A DNA stretch of 64,000 bases, taken from NCBI GenBank assembly GCA_004557905.1, contig SFFH01000010.1, positions 13,775 through 77,774 on the forward strand. Direction: 5' to 3'. Under the pieces are notes generated by a model. The model searched no databases, had not been told where the DNA came from, and saw only the letters and a list, made by a program, of their open reading frames with translations. Positions 24,491 through 32,908 of the stretch are shown piece by piece (positions within the stretch are counted from its first letter, which is position 1; each line of letters begins with the position of its first letter). This DNA comes from Clostridiales bacterium. Lineage in GTDB: Bacteria > Bacillota > Clostridia > Christensenellales > Aristaeellaceae. A program made the position numbers and the translations under genes.

Positions 24491-25426
24491 TTACTCCCCC
24501 TGTTGTCCTTCCAGAATGGCGCTCATCTGGTCGATCATCTCCGAATCCTTCATCCGGAACTTGAAGACCACGCGCCTGGACGCCTCCATGTCCACCGTTC
24601 CATCCGCCTTGTACACCGGATCGGCGTAGGAGCGGCCGTTCGCCGTGAGAATCCTCTGTAGCATCTGCTTCTCCGCGCTGGTCAGCTCCGTCATCTCCGG
24701 CCCCAGGCAGTATTCCGCCACGGCCAGCGCGCGCTCCTGGGACAGCGCCAGATTGTGCAGGTAGGAGCCCGAGGTGTCCGTGTGGCCCTCGATGATGATC
24801 TCGCCGACGTAGCCCTCGTTCTCCTCGCTCATCAGTGTGCGGATATACACCGGAAGAAATGCGTTGAGCAGCGCCTTGCCGCTGTCCTTGAGCTCGTTGC
24901 GGTTCGTGTCAAAGAGCACCGCGCCGGTAAACGCAATCGCGCCGGTGTTGCGGTCCACCACCGCGTCGAGGTTCTCGCGGCGCAGCTCGTCGCGCAGCTC
25001 CTCGATGATGCGCGAGCGCAGGCCGATCAGCTTGTCAATCTCCGTCTGCTGGGCGGCCAGCAGCGCCGCCTGCTCCTCGATCTTGCTCTGCTGCAGCGAG
25101 AGGCTCTGCTGCGCGGCGGTCAGCGCCGTGCGGTTTTCGTCCAGCTCCCTCTGCTGCTCCTGAAGCATCAGCGTGGTCGTCGCCAGCAGTTCTTCCTTGT
25201 CCTTGAGCTGGGATTCCTGATCGATCAGCAGGCTCTGCTGGGTGGAGAGCTGCGCTTCCTTCGTTTCCAGCTCAATGGTCTTCTTCTGCTGCAGGTCGAC
25301 CAGCTGATACACCGCCATGAACAGGATCAGCGCGAACGTAAAGAGCATGCCGGCCATCATATCGGAGTACGAGATCCAATAGCTGCCGCTGTCCCTGCTG
25401 CGCCGAATTCTCTTTCCCGCGCGCAT
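24491..25426 (-). CDS. MotB/ZorB-like OmpA-family protein
   Basis: 311 residues; ATG 25426 after AAGGAG. One membrane segment begins SYWISYSDMMAGMLFTFALI (about 15-34); the aspartate in SYSDMM is where MotB carries its ion-binding Asp. A coiled coil of about 100 residues rich in Gln and Glu follows. The C-terminal OmpA domain has GAVLFDTNRNELKDSGKALL and IIIEGHTDTSGSYLHNLALS with ERALAVAEYC, which binds peptidoglycan. It would anchor an ion-driven motor unit to the wall. Coupled to the MotA-type gene (three bases apart) and to the third gene. Confidence 0.85.
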   Translation of the reverse strand: MRAGKRIRRSRDSGSYWISYSDMMAGMLFTFALILFMAVYQLVDLQQKKTIELETKEAQLSTQQSLLIDQESQLKDKEELLATTTLMLQEQQRELDENRTALTAAQQSLSLQQSKIEEQAALLAAQQTEIDKLIGLRSRIIEELRDELRRENLDAVVDRNTGAIAFTGAVLFDTNRNELKDSGKALLNAFLPVYIRTLMSEENEGYVGEIIIEGHTDTSGSYLHNLALSQERALAVAEYCLGPEMTELTSAEKQMLQRILTANGRSYADPVYKADGTVDMEASRRVVFKFRMKDSEMIDQMSAILEGQQGE

Positions 25427-25429
25427 GGG

Positions 25430-27004
25430 TTACTCCTTCCCCTGGCGCGCCGCGTCATCCGCCGCCGCGCTCAGCTTCTCCATGGATTTCTGCAGCCGCA
25501 CCAGCGCGGTCACGAACTGATCCACCTGCTCGGCATAGCGCTCGCGGCTCTGGGTAAGCAGCTGCGGCATCGTGCGGGTCGTCTCGCGCATGGCGCTGAG
25601 CGTCTCGTTCATCTGGCGGATCGAGGCGGTGATGCTCTCGTCAAACAGCGCCGTCGTCTTGGCCAGGTTCTCCTGCGTCTGGCGGGTGAACGTCTCGTAG
25701 CTGCCCGAAAGCGCCTGCGCGCCCGCGTGCATCTCCTCCACGACGCGGTCCATCTCCCGGCTCGTGATGCGCGTCTGCTCCTGCGCGCTGGCGAGGAACT
25801 TGTCCGTCCACGCGGCGTACTGCTGCTGGTTGGCCGTAAGCGCCGCCTGATAGTCCTGCAGCTTGGCCAGGTACATGGCCTGCTGGCCGCTGGTCTTGTT
25901 CATCGCGGCGAGCAGCTCCAGCGTCTTCTGGTTCGTCTCCTCCACATGCGCGCGGGAGGCGTCCATATCCGTCACATAGTCGCGGAAGTGCTCCAGCACG
26001 CCCTGGGAGAGCTGGTGCATGTTCACCACGTCCTGCGTCATCTGGGCAATCGCCTCGGTGGCGGCGCGCATGTCCTGCTGCGCCTTCTGCTGCTCGGCGC
26101 CGGTCTCGCGCAGCACCTGGCGCAGGCGGTCGAATTCATTGCCCAGCGCCACGTTCATGCGCTGCACGAACACCTGCGCGATGCGGTCGACACCCTCCAC
26201 CTGCGCCTGCGTGGCGGCGAGGATGAAATTATCCATCGAGCGCTGCACGGGCAGCATGGCGCGCAGGATGCTCTGCTCCATCTGCACGGCCATCTTCTGG
26301 CTGACCTCCTCCACCGCCTGGCGGATGTAGGCCGTCTGCTCCTGCTGCAAGGTGAGCATCGCCGTCTCCTGGGAGACCGGCTTGGGCAGCGCATAGAGGC
26401 TGAACACCTCGCAGAAGCGGTCGATCGCCTTCTCGCACTTGTCCGTATAGCGGGTGTTCATCAGGTTGAAGAAGATCGATGCGACGACGCCCGCGATGGA
26501 CGTGAGGAACGCCGTGCTCATGCCGCCGATCAGCTTTTCCATGGCGGCGAGCAGCGCGGAGGTGTCCGCCGCGTTGAGGTTGAGGCCGGACAGGCCCGTC
26601 ACCAGGCCCAGGAACGTGCCCAGGATGCCCAGGGAGGTGAGGATGCCCGGCGTGATCTCGGCCAGGCGCGTGCCGCCCACGGCATAGATCACCGTCTCCT
26701 CGCAGATGTACTGCGACACGTCGCAGGATTCCCCGTGTGCGTCGCGCAGCTCCGCGTTCTGGAGGAAGTCTGCCCACGGTCCTTCCAGCTTATCGCCCAG
26801 GAAGTGGAGATCATTCCAGGACTTTTTCTCCTTGTTCTGCTTGTTTTCGGTGATGATCACGCGGGACGCGCGGCGCAGCCTGCCCGCCATGCGCGCAAGA
26901 GGCAGCACGCAGCGCATGAGCGCCGTCAGCAGCACGATCAGAATCGCCAGATAGATCAGCGCATTCAGAGAAAAGACGCTCCTTACGACCGTGAAAATGT
27001 TCAT
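25430..27004 (-). CDS. MotA/TolQ/ExbB-family channel with long coiled-coil tail (ZorA-like)
   Basis: 524 residues from ATG 27004, with GGAGG nine bases upstream; ATG 27010 is too close to it. One membrane segment near the N-terminus, a cytoplasmic linker, then two long membrane segments with the MotA/ExbB signature ILTSLGILGTFLGLVTGLSG (about 125) and GGMSTAFLTSIAGVVASIFF (about 160). From about residue 200 to the end it is almost all predicted coiled coil rich in Gln, Glu and Ala, far longer than in MotA or ExbB but like the intracellular tail of ZorA. It should form the ion channel with the following OmpA-type protein. Confidence 0.85.
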   Translation of the reverse strand: MNIFTVVRSVFSLNALIYLAILIVLLTALMRCVLPLARMAGRLRRASRVIITENKQNKEKKSWNDLHFLGDKLEGPWADFLQNAELRDAHGESCDVSQYICEETVIYAVGGTRLAEITPGILTSLGILGTFLGLVTGLSGLNLNAADTSALLAAMEKLIGGMSTAFLTSIAGVVASIFFNLMNTRYTDKCEKAIDRFCEVFSLYALPKPVSQETAMLTLQQEQTAYIRQAVEEVSQKMAVQMEQSILRAMLPVQRSMDNFILAATQAQVEGVDRIAQVFVQRMNVALGNEFDRLRQVLRETGAEQQKAQQDMRAATEAIAQMTQDVVNMHQLSQGVLEHFRDYVTDMDASRAHVEETNQKTLELLAAMNKTSGQQAMYLAKLQDYQAALTANQQQYAAWTDKFLASAQEQTRITSREMDRVVEEMHAGAQALSGSYETFTRQTQENLAKTTALFDESITASIRQMNETLSAMRETTRTMPQLLTQSRERYAEQVDQFVTALVRLQKSMEKLSAAADDAARQGKE

Positions 27005-27052
27005 CAACATGTCCCTCCTGGCAGGGCTTTGCCCTGCATCATCCATGATGGT

Positions 27053-27081
27053 ATTGTAACCGATTTGACGCGATCTGTAAA
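27053..27081 (-). promoter_or_regulatory. Promoter of the MotA/OmpA-type operon
   Basis: TTTACA, 17 bp, TACAAT on the minus strand. Downstream, GCAGGGC AAA GCCCTGC forms a hairpin directly before the AGGAGG site. Confidence 0.7.
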
Positions 27082-27213
27082 GCGACGGCAAAACTTCACA
27101 ACAAGCACCGGGCGCATTTTTTTGCGCAATAAGCGATATTCCCTAAAGCGAAGCCCTTTTTTATCACCATTTCACGAAATACAGAATAATTGTGAAAACA
27201 TCAGGATTTACCC

Positions 27214-27242
27214 TTGCTCTTTCTAGATAAAACGGGTAAAAT
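27214..27242 (+). promoter_or_regulatory. Promoter of the first marR-type gene
   Basis: TTGCTC, 17 bp, TAAAAT, 68 bases before the start. Confidence 0.6.
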
Positions 27243-27309
27243 ATCATCGTTTTGAACCGGATGCGCATCGCCGCGTCCTGTAAAAAATCTGGTGTTCAGG
27301 AGTTCGCAT

Positions 27310-27768
27310 ATGACAAAGAAACGCTCGATTGATCCCGCGATGATTGACAATGTTGCCCAGAATATGTTTCATATTCTTCCGCTGATCAAGAAGCGCCTGC
27401 TGCACATGGATCTGGTTCAGCGCGAACACGGTACCCCGCTCTCCCACGTTCAGGTGCTGGCCATGCTCAGCGATGTGGGCACGATGTCCGTCTCCGAAAT
27501 TTCCCGCCGTCTGGGCATTGCCAAGCCGAATATCACGCCGCTGGTGGATCGCCTGTACGACGCCGGCTATGTGGACCGTCAGCATGACGAGAATGACCGC
27601 CGCGTGGTGAACATCGTCCTGCTGCCCGCCGGCGAGGAAAAGCTCGCCGCCATCCGCGCGACCATTTCCCGTCAGATTCAGGTTCAGGCGGAAAACCTCT
27701 CCGTTTCCGAATTCCGCGAGCTGAACGATGCGCTGGACAGCGTTGTCCGCATTCTTTCCTCCCTGTGA
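27310..27768 (+). CDS. MarR family transcriptional regulator
   Basis: 152 residues; ATG 27310 after AGGAG. Winged helix with VSEISRRLGIAKPNITPLVD (about 65-85) and the wing YVDRQHDENDRRVVNIVL. It is divergent from the MotA/OmpA-type operon and so may regulate it, itself, or both; the ligand is unknown. A terminator follows. Confidence 0.9.
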   Translation: MTKKRSIDPAMIDNVAQNMFHILPLIKKRLLHMDLVQREHGTPLSHVQVLAMLSDVGTMSVSEISRRLGIAKPNITPLVDRLYDAGYVDRQHDENDRRVVNIVLLPAGEEKLAAIRATISRQIQVQAENLSVSEFRELNDALDSVVRILSSL

Positions 27769-27776
27769 TCTTGTGG

Positions 27777-27804
27777 CCGGACTGGCAGACAGTCCGGTCT
27801 TTTT
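27777..27804 (+). terminator. Terminator of the marR-type gene
   Basis: CCGGACT and AGTCCGG pair, followed by TCTTTTT. Confidence 0.85.
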
Positions 27805-27840
27805 ATGATCAGACGAATGAGCGGCGTCCATTCTTCCCGC

Positions 27841-27879
27841 AAAGACAAACCCGGCGCGATGTTTTTCGCGTCGGGTTTT
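27841..27879 (-). terminator. Terminator of the nucleotide-sugar dehydratase gene
   Basis: On the minus strand AACCCGACGCGA pairs with TCGCGCCGGGTT and is followed by TGTCTTT. Confidence 0.7.
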
Positions 27880-27889
27880 CTGATTCCGT

Positions 27890-29767
27890 TCAGCCTGCGG
27901 CCTTCGCCGTCTCCGGCTTGCCGTTCTTCCAGGGGTGGTACGTCGGCACGACCTCGGCAATCGCCTCCACGGCGCGCTCGTCGTTCTTGTCCACGACCTC
28001 CTCCAGCGTTTTCATCATGCGCTCAAACTGCGCGTCGTCCACGCGGTCCACATTGGCCACGAAGATCTTCTTGTGCGCTGTTTTGGTCATCTTGTCCCGC
28101 TCGGAATCCATGAGCAGTTCCTCGTAGAGCTTCTCGCCCGGGCGCAGGCCGATGATCTTGATGGGCATATCGACGTCCGGCTCGTAGCCATAGGCGCGGA
28201 TGAGCTTCTGCGCCAGGTCCATGATGCGCACAGGCTCGCCCATGTCCAGCACGAAGATCGAGCCGGATTTGGCGATGCCGCCCGCCTGCAGCACCAGCTG
28301 CGCCGCCTCAGGGATGGTCATGAAGTAGCGCACGATGTCCGGATGCGTGACCGTCACCGGGCCACCCTTGCGGATCTGCGCCTCCATCAGCGGGATGACG
28401 CTGCCGTGGCTGCCCAGCACGTTGCCAAAGCGCACGGCCATGCACTTCATGTCCGTCTTCTCGCCGTAGCGCTGGATGAGCATCTCGGTGATGCGCTTGG
28501 TCGCGCCCATGACGTTCGTCGGGTTCACGGCCTTGTCGGTGGACAGCTGCACCAGGCGTTCCACGCCGTGCTCGCTGGCGGAGGCGAGCAGGTTGCGCGT
28601 GCCGAAGACGTTGTTCTTGATCGCCTCGGCCGGGCTTCGCTCCATCAGCGGCACATGCTTGTGCGCTGCCGCATGGAAGACCACCTGCGGATGGTACTGC
28701 TCAAAGACCTCGTCCAGGCGCTGCCTGTCGCGGATGGAGCCGATCAGCGTGATCACCGGACAATTCGCGCCGTACTTCTGGCGCAGCTCGTACTCCAGCT
28801 CGTAGGCGCAGTTTTCGTAGATTTCAAAGATGATCAGCAGCTTCGGCTTGAAGCGCATGATCTGGCGGCAGATTTCCGAGCCGATGGAGCCGCCGCCGCC
28901 GGTGACCATGACCGTCTTGCCGGTCAGGTAGCCCGCGATGGCCTCCGTGTCCAGCTCGATCTCCTCGCGGGAGAGGAAGTCGGAAATATTCAGCTCGCGG
29001 ATGAACGGCATGCCCTCGCCGCCGGCCGGGTCCGCCGGCTCGGAGAGGATGCGCGTGTGGCAGCGGGCCTGGTTGCACAGCTCCAGAATCCTCTGCATGC
29101 GCGCGCCGTTGCCCAGCGACGGAATCGCCACGATGATGTCGTGGATGCCGTAGCGCGAGGCGAGCCTGGGAATGTCGTCCGTCTTGCCGCGCACCGGTAC
29201 ATTCTGGATGCGCAGGCCCTGCTTGCCCGGCGCGTCGTCCACCAGCAGCACGGGGCGGCCCATCTGCTTTGGGTTCTTGTTGCAGATGTTGACCGCGTAC
29301 GCGCCCGCCTCGCCCGCGCCGACGATCATCACCGGCCGCGCGTCGCCCAGGCCGCCGGGAATGCGGTCCTTGGAGCACACGCGCCAGAACATGCGGATGC
29401 CGCCGATGGCGATGGTGCCGATCAGCGCAATAAGGATCAGCACGCCGCGGAACAGGCCGAGGTTCATGAACTGGTTGGCCGCCAGCGTGATGACGCAGGC
29501 CACGCCGCTGAGCAGGCACAGCCTCGCTGTGTCGCGTACGCCGGCGTAGCGCCACATGATCTTGTAGACGCCGCCCACGGCATAGCAGCCCATATATGCA
29601 ACCCAGATCACCGGCAGCGCATGCATCATCGTCTGCACATGGCGGCTCGGGACATACATTTCAAAGCGCAGCTCCATGCTCAGGTACACGGAGAGCGTAA
29701 TCAGCACAATATCGAGCAAAAACAGGCTGAGCTTTCTCAGCCACATGTGATCTCTAAACCACTTCAT
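27890..29767 (-). CDS. CapD/EpsC/PglF-type nucleotide-diphospho-sugar 4,6-dehydratase
   Basis: 625 residues; ATG 29767 after GGGGG. Four N-terminal membrane segments (about 10-125), a first Rossmann domain (VMIVGAGEAGAYAVNI, about 145) and the catalytic SDR domain with VMVTGGGGSIGSEICRQIM (about 290), HAAAHKHVPLMERSP and QLSTDKAVNPTNVMGATKR, where Met stands for the usual Tyr. It converts UDP-GlcNAc to a 4-keto-6-deoxy sugar at the membrane, the first step toward bacillosamine- or FucNAc-type residues of surface glycans. No further glycan genes follow; galK is upstream. Confidence 0.92.
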   Translation of the reverse strand: MKWFRDHMWLRKLSLFLLDIVLITLSVYLSMELRFEMYVPSRHVQTMMHALPVIWVAYMGCYAVGGVYKIMWRYAGVRDTARLCLLSGVACVITLAANQFMNLGLFRGVLILIALIGTIAIGGIRMFWRVCSKDRIPGGLGDARPVMIVGAGEAGAYAVNICNKNPKQMGRPVLLVDDAPGKQGLRIQNVPVRGKTDDIPRLASRYGIHDIIVAIPSLGNGARMQRILELCNQARCHTRILSEPADPAGGEGMPFIRELNISDFLSREEIELDTEAIAGYLTGKTVMVTGGGGSIGSEICRQIMRFKPKLLIIFEIYENCAYELEYELRQKYGANCPVITLIGSIRDRQRLDEVFEQYHPQVVFHAAAHKHVPLMERSPAEAIKNNVFGTRNLLASASEHGVERLVQLSTDKAVNPTNVMGATKRITEMLIQRYGEKTDMKCMAVRFGNVLGSHGSVIPLMEAQIRKGGPVTVTHPDIVRYFMTIPEAAQLVLQAGGIAKSGSIFVLDMGEPVRIMDLAQKLIRAYGYEPDVDMPIKIIGLRPGEKLYEELLMDSERDKMTKTAHKKIFVANVDRVDDAQFERMMKTLEEVVDKNDERAVEAIAEVVPTYHPWKNGKPETAKAAG

Positions 29768-29809
29768 CGTTTGTCCCCCAATGGCGTACTTGCAAGCATT
29801 GAACAAGGT

Positions 29810-29838
29810 ATTATAGCACACTCCCTGCCGGGATTCAA
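29810..29838 (-). promoter_or_regulatory. Promoter of the dehydratase gene
   Basis: TTGAAT, 17 bp, TATAAT with TGC directly before (extended -10). Confidence 0.8.
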
Positions 29839-29864
29839 CCCGAACGCCATGACTTTGGCATCGC

Positions 29865-29890
29865 AAAAGGACCGTCCCGAAGGACGGCCC
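29865..29890 (-). terminator. Terminator of the galactokinase gene
   Basis: GGGCCGTCC, loop TTCG, GGACGGTCC, then TTTT on the minus strand; a UUCG tetraloop hairpin. It overlaps nothing but lies just upstream of the dehydratase promoter. Confidence 0.88.
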
Positions 29891-29904
29891 TGTATGGGGT
29901 TGGT

Positions 29905-31188
29905 TTACGCCTGCATCGGCATCATGACCGCACCCTCCGGACGGATCATCAGCGGCGTGCAGCTGCCCTTGCCGAACACGCCGTTCATCAGCTCGACGTA
30001 CGCGTCAAGGCGCGCCATCGGCACATACGCCTGGATGGTGCCGGCAAAGCCGCCGCCATGCACGCGCTGCGCACCGTCGCCCTTCAGGAAGCGGCGGCTC
30101 AGCTCAATGCCCATCGCCATCTGCTCCTGATTGGGGCGCGCATAGACGTTCTGCAGAAGCTTCCAGCTGCTGTCGCCAGAGGCCGTCACGTCGGCGAAGA
30201 ACTTCGCCAGATTGCCCTCGCGCACGGCCGCAACCTGCTCCACCACGCGCGCGTTGTCGTCGAAGAAGTGCATCGCGCGCAGTACCGGACGGTCGCCCAC
30301 CGCGGCGCGCACCCGGCCGATGTTTGCCTCAAACTCCGCCGGATCGACCTCGCGCAGCACCTTCTTGCCGAACTGCGCCGCGACGGCCTTCATCTCCGCC
30401 GGGATCGCCGCATAGTCATCGGTCAGGTCGCCGTGATCGCCGCCGGTGTTGACGACGCACAGCGCATAGCCCTTCGCCGCAAAGTCGCACGCCACCGCGT
30501 CCACCTTCGCGTCGGCCGTCTCAAAGTCGAGCGCAACCATGCCGCCGGCGGAGGCCGCCATCTGGTCGAGCAGGCCGCAGGGCTTGCCGAAGTACACATT
30601 CTCAACCCGCTGCGCAATGACGGCGCGGGTCTTGAAATCGATCACCCAGCCGTTGTACAGGCCGTCCAGAATCGCCGCAATCAGGATCTCAAACGCCGCG
30701 GAGGAGGACAGGCCGCTGCCGCGCAGCACGGACGAGGAGATCGTCGCCCTGAAGCCGCCGACCTTGTAACCCTGCGACTGCATGACGCCCGCAGTGCCGC
30801 GGATAAGCGCCAGCGTGGTGCCGAAGTCCTTCTCGCGGATCTCCAGGTTGTCCAGGCTGACCGTGATGGGCGGGAAGCCCTCGCTGTCCACGACGATCAC
30901 GCCGTCGTCGGTCTTCTCCACACACGCGATGGTGTCCAGGTTCACGGCGCCCGCCAGGCAGCGGCCGTGGTTGTGATCGGTATGGTTGCCGCCGATCTCC
31001 GTGCGGCCCGGCGCAGAGAAGAAGCACAGCGCGCCATGCTCTTCGCCAAAGCGCTTTTCAAAGCGCTCCACCAGCTTGCCGTAGCGCGCCTTCTGCTTGC
31101 AAAGTTCCTTCTCGCCTGCGCCGTAGAGCGTGGCCACGCGGGCGGCGAACGCCTCGGAATCCTGATATGCTTTCCACTGACTGTTCAT
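29905..31188 (-). CDS. galK: Galactokinase
   Basis: 427 residues; ATG 31188 after GGAGGGA. GHMP kinase with the galactokinase signature APGRTEIGGNHTDHNHGR (about 65-82), the ATP-binding loop VLRGSGLSSSAAFEILIAA (about 155) and the C-terminal motif VHGGGFAGTIQAYVP. Phosphorylates galactose to galactose 1-phosphate. It is longer at the N-terminus than the E. coli enzyme by about 50 residues. No galT or galE lies beside it, so regulation or pathway partners are elsewhere. Confidence 0.9.
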   Translation of the reverse strand: MNSQWKAYQDSEAFAARVATLYGAGEKELCKQKARYGKLVERFEKRFGEEHGALCFFSAPGRTEIGGNHTDHNHGRCLAGAVNLDTIACVEKTDDGVIVVDSEGFPPITVSLDNLEIREKDFGTTLALIRGTAGVMQSQGYKVGGFRATISSSVLRGSGLSSSAAFEILIAAILDGLYNGWVIDFKTRAVIAQRVENVYFGKPCGLLDQMAASAGGMVALDFETADAKVDAVACDFAAKGYALCVVNTGGDHGDLTDDYAAIPAEMKAVAAQFGKKVLREVDPAEFEANIGRVRAAVGDRPVLRAMHFFDDNARVVEQVAAVREGNLAKFFADVTASGDSSWKLLQNVYARPNQEQMAMGIELSRRFLKGDGAQRVHGGGFAGTIQAYVPMARLDAYVELMNGVFGKGSCTPLMIRPEGAVMMPMQA

Positions 31189-31239
31189 CGGAATATCCCT
31201 CCATGTCTGATCGGTGAAATTCTCAAAATATGTACCCTC

Positions 31240-31268
31240 ATTATTGACGCTTTGCGCCGTTTTGTCAA
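31240..31268 (-). promoter_or_regulatory. Promoter of galK
   Basis: TTGACA, 17 bp, AATAAT on the minus strand; about 50 bases before the start. Confidence 0.7.
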
Positions 31269-31359
31269 GCATTCCCCGACATTCCGCCCAAAAAAGCGCC
31301 GCTTTCCTGCATCCCGGCTGAAACATTTCGGAAACAACCGTCTTTTTTCCTTGAGCCAC

Positions 31360-31388
31360 TTGACAAAACGCAGTGCGCAGGGTATCAT
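31360..31388 (+). promoter_or_regulatory. Promoter of the second marR-type gene
   Basis: TTGACA, 17 bp, TATCAT, 50 bases before the start. Confidence 0.8.
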
Positions 31389-31438
31389 ACACATCGTCGT
31401 TCATTTTATGAACTTTCAAAGGAGAAGGAGGCGTCTTC

Positions 31439-31894
31439 ATGACGGACATCGGCTATGCCGGCGAACAGCTGCTGGACGCCTGGCTGAACCTGACGAGCAC
31501 GCTGTGGAACACACGGATCGTCTCGTCGCTGTCCTACAATGAAGCGCACGTCATGGGCATTCTGCTGCGATGCAGCACGAAGGAAGCCCCCATGACCGCC
31601 ACCGACCTGATCCGGCGCACGCGCCTGCTCAAAAGCCAGATGAACAAGATCCTCACCCGGCTCGAGGCGCTCGGCTTCATCACCCGTGTGCGTTCCATGC
31701 AGGACAAGCGGATGATCCATGTTCTTCTGACGGAGGCCGGCAAGACCGCCTACCTCAAGGAGCACAAGGGCGTCGAAGCGATTCTCGATCAGCTGGTCAG
31801 CCGGATTGGCGCAGACCACGCGCTGTCCGTCGCGAGGGATCTCTGCGAGATCACCGACGAGCTGGACAGCATCGTCCCCCCGCCCGGCCGATAA
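31439..31894 (+). CDS. MarR family transcriptional regulator upstream of degV
   Basis: 151 residues; ATG 31439 after AAGGAGG. Winged helix-turn-helix: MTATDLIRRTRLLKSQMNKI (about 50-70) then FITRVRSMQDKRMIHVLLTE. It ends 32 bases before the first degV gene and shares its strand and promoter, so it probably controls the degV genes, perhaps in response to fatty acids as FabT-type MarR regulators do; that is inference. Confidence 0.88.
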   Translation: MTDIGYAGEQLLDAWLNLTSTLWNTRIVSSLSYNEAHVMGILLRCSTKEAPMTATDLIRRTRLLKSQMNKILTRLEALGFITRVRSMQDKRMIHVLLTEAGKTAYLKEHKGVEAILDQLVSRIGADHALSVARDLCEITDELDSIVPPPGR

Positions 31895-31926
31895 CGACAA
31901 CCGACTTTCGAAAGGAATATGCAGAT

Positions 31927-32772
31927 ATGATCCGTATCATCACCGATTCCGCCGCCGATTTTTCCGCCGAAGAGCTCAGGCAGTACGGCCTGACCATGGT
32001 GCCGCTGCAGGTCACCTTCGGCGAGGATACCTACGAGGACGGCGTCACCCTGACCCCGGAGATCTTCTGGTCCCGCATCATGTCCGGGGAAAACCCCAAG
32101 ACCTCCCAGCCCTCTCCGGACGCGTTTCTGACCGTCTTTGAGGAGGCGAAAGCCGCGGGCGACAGCGTCCTGTGCGTGCTGCTCTCCTCGGCCCTCTCCG
32201 GCACTGTGCAAAGCGCGACGCTCGCCAGGAGCATGGCCGACTATGACGACATCCACATCGTCGACTCCCTGCAGGCCGCGACCGCGGAGAAGATGCTCGT
32301 GCTGCGCGCCTGCCAGCTGCGCGACGAGGGCAAACTCAGCGCGGCCGAGATGGCCGAAGCGCTGCGCAGCTTCACCAAGCGCATCAAGCTCTACGCCTGC
32401 CTGGACACGCTGGATTATCTCGCGCGCGGCGGCCGCATTCCGCAGGCGGCGGCGAGCCTCGGCTCCCTGGTGCAGCTCAAGGTCATCGTCCATATCACGG
32501 AGGAAGGCAAGGTCGGCATGGCCGGCAAGGGCATGGGCCTGCACCGCGTCAGCGCCGCCGCCATCAAGCTCGCCCAGCAGCATCAGATCGATACCAGCTT
32601 CCCGGTGCTGCCGCTGTACACCTATCAGCCGGACAACTGCCAGAGCTTCGTCAAGAAGCTCAATCAGGCCGGCATCGCCTGCCGCGAGGAGGACGCCATG
32701 CCCGTCGGCGCCACAATCGGCACCCATGTGGGTCCCGGCGTGTTCGGTCTGGTCTTTGTGGAGGCTGAATAA
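31927..32772 (+). CDS. DegV family fatty-acid-binding protein, copy 1
   Basis: 281 residues; ATG 31927 after AAAGGA. DegV/FakB proteins hold a fatty acid for phosphorylation by FakA kinase. Typical blocks: MIRIITDSAADFSAEEL, KTSQPSPDAFLTVFEEA (about 62), LLSSALSGTVQSATLA (about 88), GGRIPQAAASLGSLVQLKVI (about 170), and the C-terminal GTHVGPGVFGLVFVEAE. A close paralogue follows after 136 bases. Confidence 0.92.
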   Translation: MIRIITDSAADFSAEELRQYGLTMVPLQVTFGEDTYEDGVTLTPEIFWSRIMSGENPKTSQPSPDAFLTVFEEAKAAGDSVLCVLLSSALSGTVQSATLARSMADYDDIHIVDSLQAATAEKMLVLRACQLRDEGKLSAAEMAEALRSFTKRIKLYACLDTLDYLARGGRIPQAAASLGSLVQLKVIVHITEEGKVGMAGKGMGLHRVSAAAIKLAQQHQIDTSFPVLPLYTYQPDNCQSFVKKLNQAGIACREEDAMPVGATIGTHVGPGVFGLVFVEAE

Positions 32773-32783
32773 GCACAAATCTC

Positions 32784-32812
32784 AAGCTCTGCACACGCAG
32801 GGCTTTTATTTT
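32784..32812 (+). terminator. Terminator between the degV genes
   Basis: AAGCTCTGC, loop ACAC, GCAGGGCTT, then TTATTTT. Confidence 0.7.
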
Positions 32813-32823
32813 CCCCGCAGGAC

Positions 32824-32852
32824 TTGACAGCACCATCATTTCCGTGTATGCT
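32824..32852 (+). promoter_or_regulatory. Promoter of degV copy 2
   Basis: TTGACA, 17 bp, TATGCT. It gives the second degV its own transcript. Confidence 0.75.
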
Positions 32853-32908
32853 ATTCAAGTTCAATTTGTAAACCGTTCATATTTTCTACTATTGAAAGGA
32901 ACCCACTT

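Noticed and set aside
23995..27004. Complete Zorya defence system
   Set aside because: No ZorC, ZorD or ZorE helicase or nuclease gene is present on either side; only the motor pair is comparable.
24755..27226. Plus-strand frame of more than 800 codons over the MotA/OmpA-type operon
   Set aside because: Antisense shadow: Leu/Arg/His-rich, no motif, no ribosome binding site.
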